Source of the DNA: GWE2-51-13 sp942492825
GTDB taxonomy: Bacteria > Bacillota_I > Bacilli_A > Erysipelotrichales > Erysipelotrichaceae
Direction: 5' to 3'
DNA length: 64,000 bases
NCBI GenBank assembly: GCA_942492825.1
Contig: OW818635.1
Span: 1,798,001 to 1,862,000, forward strand
Under the pieces are notes generated by a model that worked only from the letters and a program-made list of their open reading frames with translations, was not told the DNA's origin and made no database searches. The position numbers and the translations under genes were made by a program. This document shows, piece after piece, positions 53,514 through 60,400 of the stretch (its first letter is position 1; every line of letters starts with the position of its first letter).

Positions 53514-55202
53514 ATGAAAAAGATAGCCATCGTAGGCGGTGTCGCGGGAGGCGCGACCGCAGCGACGCGTTTGCGTCGCCTTAATGCGGAAGATCATATC
53601 ATCCTGTTTGAGAAAGACGAGTTCATCAGCTTTGCGAATTGCGGGTTACCCTACTATATCGGAAATGTCATCGAAGATCGCGAAGACTTACTTGTCCAAA
53701 CCGTCGAAGGAATGTCGCAACGTTATGACTTGGATGTCCGTAACTTCAGCGAAGTCATTGCGATCGATCGAGCAAACAAGTCGATTACCATTCGAAAAGT
53801 AAAGACCGGCGAAGTCTACGAAGAGAAGTACGACGTATTGATTCTCTCTCCCGGCGCAAAGCCCTTCCGTCCCCCGGTCGAAGGAATCAATGACGCGACG
53901 AATTTATTCACCCTACGTAACATCGCGGATACCGATGCCATCTATGATTTTATCGCTCAGAAAACTCCACGCAGCGCGGTCATTGTGGGCGGTGGCTTCA
54001 TTGGGGTCGAGATGGCCGAGAATCTCAAGTTGCGTGGTTTAGACGTCACAATCGTCGAAAAGATGCCACAGGTTTTGGCACCGCTGGACTTCGAAATGGC
54101 GCAAATCGTGCACCAAGAACTGAATCGTAACGGTGTGAAACTCGTATTGAACGATGGATTACTAAAATTCACCGACAATGGACATAAGATCCACTTGGAA
54201 AGCGGTAAAGAAATCGAAACCGACTTGATCGTATTTGCGATCGGGGTATCACCGGAAAGCGGTCTGGCGAAGTCCGCCGGATTGCTGATTGGACCGCGCG
54301 GGCACATCGTCACAAGTCCGAAATTGGAAACGTTCGACGCGCAAACGCAAACCGTCGCTGAAGGGATCTATGCGATCGGCGATGCGATCTCGGTCAAAGA
54401 CTTCGTTACCCAAACCGACACCGCCATCGCGTTAGCATGGCCGGCAAATCGACAAGGAAGACTGGTCGCGGATATCATCAACGGAAAAGATGTCGCCTAT
54501 AAAGGATCGTTGGGAACTTCCGTACTCAAAGTGTTTGATTTGACCGTTGCTGCCACCGGCAACAATCAACGTCAACTTGAAATGAAAAAACTCCCGCATC
54601 AAGCGATTCATGCTCATCGAGGCAATCATGCTTCCTATTATCCCGGAGCCGAGAACATCGCGCTTAAGTTGATCTATGATCCTGAAACCTTAGCTATCTT
54701 GGGAGCGCAAGCGGTCGGTCCGATCGGCACGGAAAAACGGATCGACGTCATCGCGACGGCGATCAAAGCGAAACTCAAAGTCACCGATCTCAGCGATCTT
54801 GAATTAGCTTATGCGCCTCCGTACTCTTCCGCCAAAGATCCCGTCAATATTCTCGGATATATCGCCGAAAACGTGATCGAAGGGCAATACAAAGTCGCAT
54901 TTGCGCAACAAATCGATGAACTGAAAGCACAGAACGCGTTGTTTCTAGATGTCCGTACCGATGAAGAGTTTGCGGAGGGACATATCCCGAGTGCGATCAA
55001 TATCGAAGTAGATCGATTCCGTCAACGGATCGATGAAATCAAGGTTTCGAAAGACACCCCGATCGTCGTTAACTGCTTAGTAGGATTGCGTGCCTACCTT
55101 GCCATTCGGATCTTGAGTTCAAAAGGCTTCACCAATCTTTATAACTTATCCGGCGGATATATGACCTATGAAGCCGCAAACTATAAATTAAACTCGATTT
55201 AG
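53514..55202 (+). CDS. CoA-disulfide reductase with C-terminal rhodanese domain (CoADR-RHD)
   Basis: The 562-residue flavoprotein begins IAIVGGVAGGATAATRLRRL (FAD motif) and has the single redox cysteine Cys43 in SFANCGLPYY, as in CoADR and NADH oxidase relatives. A second nucleotide motif VIVGGGFIGVEMAENL and FAD block IYAIGDA follow. Residues about 470-560 form a rhodanese domain with LDVRTDEEFAEGHIPSAINI and active-site Cys in VVNCLVG. CoADR-RHD enzymes reduce CoA persulfide or polysulfide with NAD(P)H. ATG at 53514 follows AAGGTGA; the longer in-frame start lies inside the rhodanese gene. The two form an operon. Confidence 0.93.
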   Translation: MKKIAIVGGVAGGATAATRLRRLNAEDHIILFEKDEFISFANCGLPYYIGNVIEDREDLLVQTVEGMSQRYDLDVRNFSEVIAIDRANKSITIRKVKTGEVYEEKYDVLILSPGAKPFRPPVEGINDATNLFTLRNIADTDAIYDFIAQKTPRSAVIVGGGFIGVEMAENLKLRGLDVTIVEKMPQVLAPLDFEMAQIVHQELNRNGVKLVLNDGLLKFTDNGHKIHLESGKEIETDLIVFAIGVSPESGLAKSAGLLIGPRGHIVTSPKLETFDAQTQTVAEGIYAIGDAISVKDFVTQTDTAIALAWPANRQGRLVADIINGKDVAYKGSLGTSVLKVFDLTVAATGNNQRQLEMKKLPHQAIHAHRGNHASYYPGAENIALKLIYDPETLAILGAQAVGPIGTEKRIDVIATAIKAKLKVTDLSDLELAYAPPYSSAKDPVNILGYIAENVIEGQYKVAFAQQIDELKAQNALFLDVRTDEEFAEGHIPSAINIEVDRFRQRIDEIKVSKDTPIVVNCLVGLRAYLAIRILSSKGFTNLYNLSGGYMTYEAANYKLNSI

Positions 55203-55237
55203 ATATCGAGGTTAACAACGAATCAATTAAACAGGAC

Positions 55238-55270
55238 AGGACTCCGTAATTTTTCGGAGTCCTGCCTTTT
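55238..55270 (+). terminator. Terminator after the CoADR-RHD gene
   Basis: AGGACTCCG/CGGAGTCCT with a TAATTTTT loop, followed by GCCTTTTCG. Confidence 0.8.
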
Positions 55271-55314
55271 CGTTTCCTTGTATGATACAATAAGTGCGAA
55301 AATCGGAGACTCTC

Positions 55315-56343
55315 ATGAAAATAAACAAGACAGCCGAAATCGAAGCTTTCATCCGACGTTGTCGCAATAACTTATCCGACGATCGACGTAATCGTTTTGT
55401 GGGAATGAACGTAACCAAACAGAATCAGGATACGATCCGCCAAAAGATGCGCAAAGCGGGGTATGCGGAATTCTTCGGACCACAAGAAAACTGGCCTTCG
55501 TTATTTATCGATACGGACCAATACCGTAAATCACCCTACAATGCGACAATCCGCTTAGAGAATGTCTCCGATGCGAACTTTCGTTTCTCGACCCAAACGA
55601 TGCCTGCGGGAGAACTTTTCAGTGTCAGTGCAATCTTACCCGATGAGAACCGGGAACTGGCGGACTGGATGCGTCTACGGGCGTTATCCGAACCCTATGA
55701 AGCGGCATTTCTCTGGCAAGGGGACGATGTTTGGATGATGGATTCCCCCTCGGAAGCGGCGACGATCGATCCCTGCGCGCAAAAAGCCAATGGGAAGGTT
55801 CTGACATTCGGGTTGGGTATTGGGTATTTCATATTCATGGCGATGCGTAATCCCAATGTAACATCAATCACGGTGGTTGAACGTTCACCCAAAGTCATTG
55901 ATCTGTTTAATCGCTTTTTGTTACCTCAATTTCCTAGATCCATTCCGTTAACGATCGTGCAAGGCGATGCGTTCGATTATTTCAATGAATCGTATCTATC
56001 GCAATTCGATTTCACTTTCGTCGATATTTGGCAATCCAGCGATGATGGGTTACTCTTGATCGAATCCCTCCTGGAACAATTCCTTCCTCCGTTGGAATCG
56101 ACGGATTTCTGGATCGAGTCCTCATGTTTCGAACTGGTGACAGGACTGATCTTCCACTACTTCGATCTGACCGTTCACCAGAAACCGATCCGTCATCCCA
56201 ATCCGCAACTGAACCGGATTTTACACAAGATCGCCATCTACTTCAACAAGTTCGATACCAGCGTAAGTGATCTTGAAGTGTTGAAGAACTGGATGTATGA
56301 CCCGAAGACCATCCGTGAAATCCTAGCGATCCGACTGAACTGA
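55315..56343 (+). CDS. Spermidine-synthase-fold / SAM methyltransferase-like protein
   Basis: The 342-residue protein (start at ATG 55315 after GGAG; a GTG at 55294 is less likely) has an N-terminal region without known motifs and a C-terminal Rossmann-fold domain. Motif I reads LTFGLGIGYFIFMA (about 162-175), followed by VVERSPKVIDLF with the acidic ribose-binding Glu and FVDIWQSSDD near 233. This resembles the spermidine synthase and class I methyltransferase pattern. Substrate unknown. An N-terminal lid of over 150 residues is unusual for a simple methyltransferase. It is a single-gene unit. Confidence 0.7.
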   Translation: MKINKTAEIEAFIRRCRNNLSDDRRNRFVGMNVTKQNQDTIRQKMRKAGYAEFFGPQENWPSLFIDTDQYRKSPYNATIRLENVSDANFRFSTQTMPAGELFSVSAILPDENRELADWMRLRALSEPYEAAFLWQGDDVWMMDSPSEAATIDPCAQKANGKVLTFGLGIGYFIFMAMRNPNVTSITVVERSPKVIDLFNRFLLPQFPRSIPLTIVQGDAFDYFNESYLSQFDFTFVDIWQSSDDGLLLIESLLEQFLPPLESTDFWIESSCFELVTGLIFHYFDLTVHQKPIRHPNPQLNRILHKIAIYFNKFDTSVSDLEVLKNWMYDPKTIREILAIRLN

Positions 56344-56397
56344 ACTTTTATATTTCACACTAAAGTCGAAAATCGACTGTTCGGTCTTACGACGCCA

Positions 56398-56406
56398 TGA
56401 TACAAT
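56398..56406 (+). promoter_or_regulatory. Extended -10 promoter element of the deoxynucleoside kinase gene
   Basis: TGATACAAT with the TG extension and a -10 TACAAT at 56401-56406. No good -35 box is seen at 17 bp. A leader of about 115 nt follows, without a recognised structure. Confidence 0.5.
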
Positions 56407-56526
56407 TAAAAAGCAATTGAAGCACGATAAGACAGGCAAGTCCAATGACTTACGGAGTTTACTTAGATTCTTTGACGTCGAGAAAAGGATCAAGTTGATT
56501 GCCAAGCTTGAAAGAAGGAAAGAATC

Positions 56527-57195
56527 ATGAGTAATTACGCACGGTTATTGGAAAAAGTACAAAGGAATGGTGAATGGAACATGGTAATCATCGAAGGAGT
56601 CGTCGGCGTCGGGAAAAGCACGCTATTAAATTATCTTGAAGAGAAAGGATTCGTACCCTTTCGCGAACCGGTCGTGGATAATCCGATCTTGGATAAGTTC
56701 TATTATGACCGCAAACGGTATTCGTTCCCGCTTCAGGTTTTCTTTCTGAATCGTCGTTTCGAACACATCAAACAAGCAGCAAGAATCGAAAACGCGGTCA
56801 TGGATCGCAGTATTTACGGCGATGCGATCTTTGCGACCTTGTTGAATAAGAATCGTGAAATGGAAGATGAAGAATACAATATCTATACGGAACTTTACAC
56901 CAACATGTTGGAACATGTCGTTCCGCCGAAGTTGATGGTTTATCTGGAAGTCAGCGTCGATGAAGCCATTCGGCGCATCGGGAAACGTGGAAGAGATTAC
57001 GAACAGATCGTCGAACGTGCCTATTGGGAAAACCTGAATGCGGAGTATCGCGACTTCTTCGACCAATATACGATTTCACCGGTCTTGAAGATCAACGTGG
57101 ATAATTTGGATTTCGAGTGTTCACAATCGGATCGACAATTTGTCTTGGATCTGATCGAAGCGAAACTCGCCGAGATCGATCAACTTCGCAAGTAA
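56527..57195 (+). CDS. Deoxynucleoside kinase (dAK/dGK/dCK family)
   Basis: The 222-residue kinase phosphorylates deoxynucleosides for salvage. It has P-loop EGVVGVGKST (23-32), the nucleoside-binding FREPV, the DRS motif MDRSIYGDAIFA and the LID arginines RRIGKRGRDYE. It fits the Firmicutes Dgk/Dck family. AAAGGAAAG precedes the first ATG; a second in-frame ATG at 56581 lies close to the P-loop (MVIIEG) and is a less likely start. It is monocistronic with a clear terminator. Confidence 0.92.
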   Translation: MSNYARLLEKVQRNGEWNMVIIEGVVGVGKSTLLNYLEEKGFVPFREPVVDNPILDKFYYDRKRYSFPLQVFFLNRRFEHIKQAARIENAVMDRSIYGDAIFATLLNKNREMEDEEYNIYTELYTNMLEHVVPPKLMVYLEVSVDEAIRRIGKRGRDYEQIVERAYWENLNAEYRDFFDQYTISPVLKINVDNLDFECSQSDRQFVLDLIEAKLAEIDQLRK

Positions 57196-57196
57196 C

Positions 57197-57221
57197 AAAC
57201 GGCATTTCGCCGTTTTCTTTT
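57197..57221 (+). terminator. Terminator after the deoxynucleoside kinase gene
   Basis: AAACGGC/GCCGTTT with an ATTTC loop, followed by TCTTTT. Confidence 0.85.
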
Positions 57222-57366
57222 GGGATAAGCCAAAAAGTCGTATTTTCGACCTTACGCTTCGAAAATCCCGATTTCATCGGTTAAATGTAATTTCGATAAA
57301 ACACATTAATAATCGAGGTTAAATCGTTTTGTGCCTTTAATGTCGAATTTTCGTGATAAGATTTAC

Positions 57367-57403
57367 TTGACCCCCCCCCCCCCCCCCTGATATGCTCTAC
57401 AAT
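57367..57403 (+). promoter_or_regulatory. Promoter of the RHS toxin gene with a C17 spacer tract
   Basis: TTGACC at 57367-57372 is a -35 box whose last two bases are the first two C of a 17-C run (57371-57387). Downstream lie TGATATGCT (extended -10, TATGCT at 57391-57396, spacer 18) and TACAAT (57398-57403, spacer 25). Length changes in the C run would retune the spacing to one or other -10. Confidence 0.7.
57371..57387. repeat. Homopolymeric C17 tract
   Basis: Seventeen consecutive C on the plus strand. No other homopolymer of this length was noticed in the window. Slipped-strand mispairing on such tracts is the standard basis of phase variation. Confidence 0.95.
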
Positions 57404-57412
57404 TCAGGTGAA

Positions 57413-57426
57413 GAGTCGAACGACTC
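57413..57426 (+). promoter_or_regulatory. Hairpin next to the RHS gene ribosome site
   Basis: GAGTC-GAAC-GACTC (or GAGTCG/CGACTC as DNA palindrome) lies directly before AGGGGGAT (57427-57434), the ribosome site for ATG 57440. It may act as an operator or affect translation. Confidence 0.5.
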
Positions 57427-57439
57427 AGGGGGATTTTTT

Positions 57440-60400
57440 ATGAAACAATTACGACAGTTTCTTGTCGCAACGATCGTTTCCGCGTTGTTCTTTTCGTCAT
57501 TGACGCAACGGGTCGTCGCCCTCGAGAATGAGCCGGTCGTCCCGAATCCGGTGATCACGGAGTCCGCAGTCTTGGATCCCGCCCAGGATGTACCGGTATC
57601 GGAAGTCTTGGAAAAGCGTGAAGCCAATGTCAAACATTTTCTGACCGATAACTTTCGTACGATGGCGATGATCTATCCCGTTTCCGTCCATTATCAAGAA
57701 AACGGAAGCTGGAATGAAATCGATAATACGCTAATCGACACAACGGACGAATTACAGAACGAAGTCGTGGAGAACAAGAGCGGAGGCATCAAGATCCGCT
57801 TGGCGAAGAACTCGCAATCCACCAAACTGGTTTCCCTGAAGTTCGGTGACATCGGACTTTCGTGGACATTTGAGAATATCGCAAAAAAAGCAATCCGAGT
57901 AATTCAACCTTCCGCGGAAAAAGACAATGATCTGACGACGGTAGAGAATCTGACCTCGTCCGTTCGATATCTTGATGTCTTTAATGACGTAGATCTGGAA
58001 TATGTTTTGCAGGGGGATGAAGTCAAAGAGAATTTGATTTTGAAATCCAAGAATGCCGAGCGATCCTTTACCCAAGTCTTCCGCTTCAATGGTTTGACAC
58101 CTGTGAAGCAAGAAGACGGAACGATCGCATTACTGGATTCGAAAAACAGCTCCGTCTTCCGACTCGAACGGTTCTTGATGGTGGATGCCAAGGGCGAAGA
58201 GAGTCAAGCTATCGCAACGTCCTTGACGCAAGTCGGGGAGACGTGGGAATTGACGATCCAACCGGATGAAGGATGGCTAAATGATCCCGAACGGGTCTAT
58301 CCCGTCGTTGTGGATCCGACCGTCACGACCCCGATCACCTATGCGGATATTGATGACGCGCATGTCACCAAAACCTTACCGACCTCCAATTTCTATAATA
58401 GCTATATCTTGAAAACCGGGGAAGCGCATCGGACCTACCTGCGTTTTACCTTGCCTCATCTGACTGCCGCGGACATGGTGATCTATGCCAGTCTGGAAAT
58501 GAGTCTGGCCAACACAGGTTCGATTTCGCAGAACGATTACCAAGTCAATGCCCACAAAGTGACGGGGAGTTGGTCCGAGACGACTTTGACCTGGAACAAT
58601 AAACCTTCCTACAACCCGAAGATCGAAGACTACGAAGTCGTCGGACACAGTAACGTAGCACAAGCCTATCTCTGGAACGTCACCTCGATCGTCAAGGAGT
58701 GGTATTCCTCCGGCGTCAATAATGGATTGATGTTGAAGGACAACAATGAGATCGCAGGGTATGGGTATAAGGAGTACTACTCCGCCGATACCAGTTCGAC
58801 CTATCAAAGCTACCGACCGGTGGTCACGATGGTTTATGTCAACAATAACGGTTTGGAATCCTATTGGACGTACCACAGCCAGAACGTCGGACGGGCCGGA
58901 ACAGGGTATACCAACGATTCCAACGGAAACCTGGTGTTCATCCGGCAAGACACCGTCGGTACGGGCAACCGCATGCCGGTCAGTGTGTCGCATGTCTACA
59001 ACCTCAATGACCGTGCCACCAATACGAACTTCGGGAACGGATGGCGGCTCAATTATTCCCAACAGGCTGGATCCCAAGTGATTGGCGGAGTGACCTATTA
59101 TTTCTGGATCGACGAGGACGGAACGAAACATTACTTTGCCTATGACGCGACTCAGCAGAAATATCTGGACGAAGCCGGGACGCAGTTGGAGATGGTGAAG
59201 AACGCGGATACCACGTACACCTTGAAGGATGCACAAGGCAACCTTTCGAAATTCAATTCGGCAGGAAAACTGACGGAGATCCAAAACAGCGACGGACAAA
59301 AGATCACGCTCATCTATACCGGCGCTCTGCTCACCGAGATTCGGAATCCGGAGTGGAATAGTACTGATTATGTGAATCGAAGAACCATTCTGACCTATGC
59401 CAGCAACCTGCTTACAAGCATCACGGCGGTCGACGGGAAAGTCACCAATTTCGCCTATACCGGAACGCAGCTGACCAGTGTAACGGAAGTGTTCGATGCG
59501 ATTCCCGCCAACAATAAAGTGTCTACCTATACCTATGACGGGTCGGGGACAGACCAATACAAACTCTTGACCGCGACCAACTTCGACGGGTACAAGTTGA
59601 CGTACAGTTACTCCACCCTGAAACCGTACCGGGTCATCAAGTTCAGTGAAAGCCATAGCGGAAATCCCGGCGAAGAGTTGAATCTGTCCTATGGCTACAA
59701 CGCGACCTTCTTCACTGATTTCGATAACCGCAAATCGATCTACACCTTCAATAACGCCGGGAACACCGTCACGATCCAGGATCCCGACGGTTATGCGCAG
59801 TATTATAACTACAACGAATCCGGAAGCGTCAAGAATTCGATGGCGCTGGAGTCCAAACTGCAGAAATCGGTCGTCAACCATCTCGTGAATACCAGTTATG
59901 AGACCACGGGAAGTTGGGTCATCGAGAGCGAGGGCGGATCGACCGGAACAATCGGAGGCGCCGCCGCGCAGAAGTACATCGGGACGCTGTCCATGGTCAT
60001 CAATAAGACCAACAGTATCGGCCGACACTACTTCACCCAGACCTTGACCGGACTGACCAAAGGGAAGAGCTATACTTTCTCGGCGTATGTCAAAACGACT
60101 GCGATGGCCACCGGAACCAACATCGGAGCCCTGCTATCCGCATCCTATAAGAATGCGGCAGGGACATGGGTCGAGATAAAGTCGAAGTATCTGACCGGAG
60201 TTTTCGATTGGCAGCGCCTTGAGATGACCTTTACCTTACCTCTCGATGCCGCGACCACCGAAGTTCGCGTCCGACCGATCGTCGAGAACGCCATCGGCGT
60301 CGCGTTCTTCGATGCACTCCAGCTGGAAGAAGGCACCATCGCCAATCGCTACAATCTCATTGAAAACGGAAACATGGACCTGACGACTTCCTGGACCTTT

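Noticed and set aside
58376..60028. Long minus-strand open frame (about 550 codons) opposite the RHS gene
   Set aside because: It is the antisense shadow of repeat-rich codons; the plus strand has clear domains, signal peptide and ribosome site.
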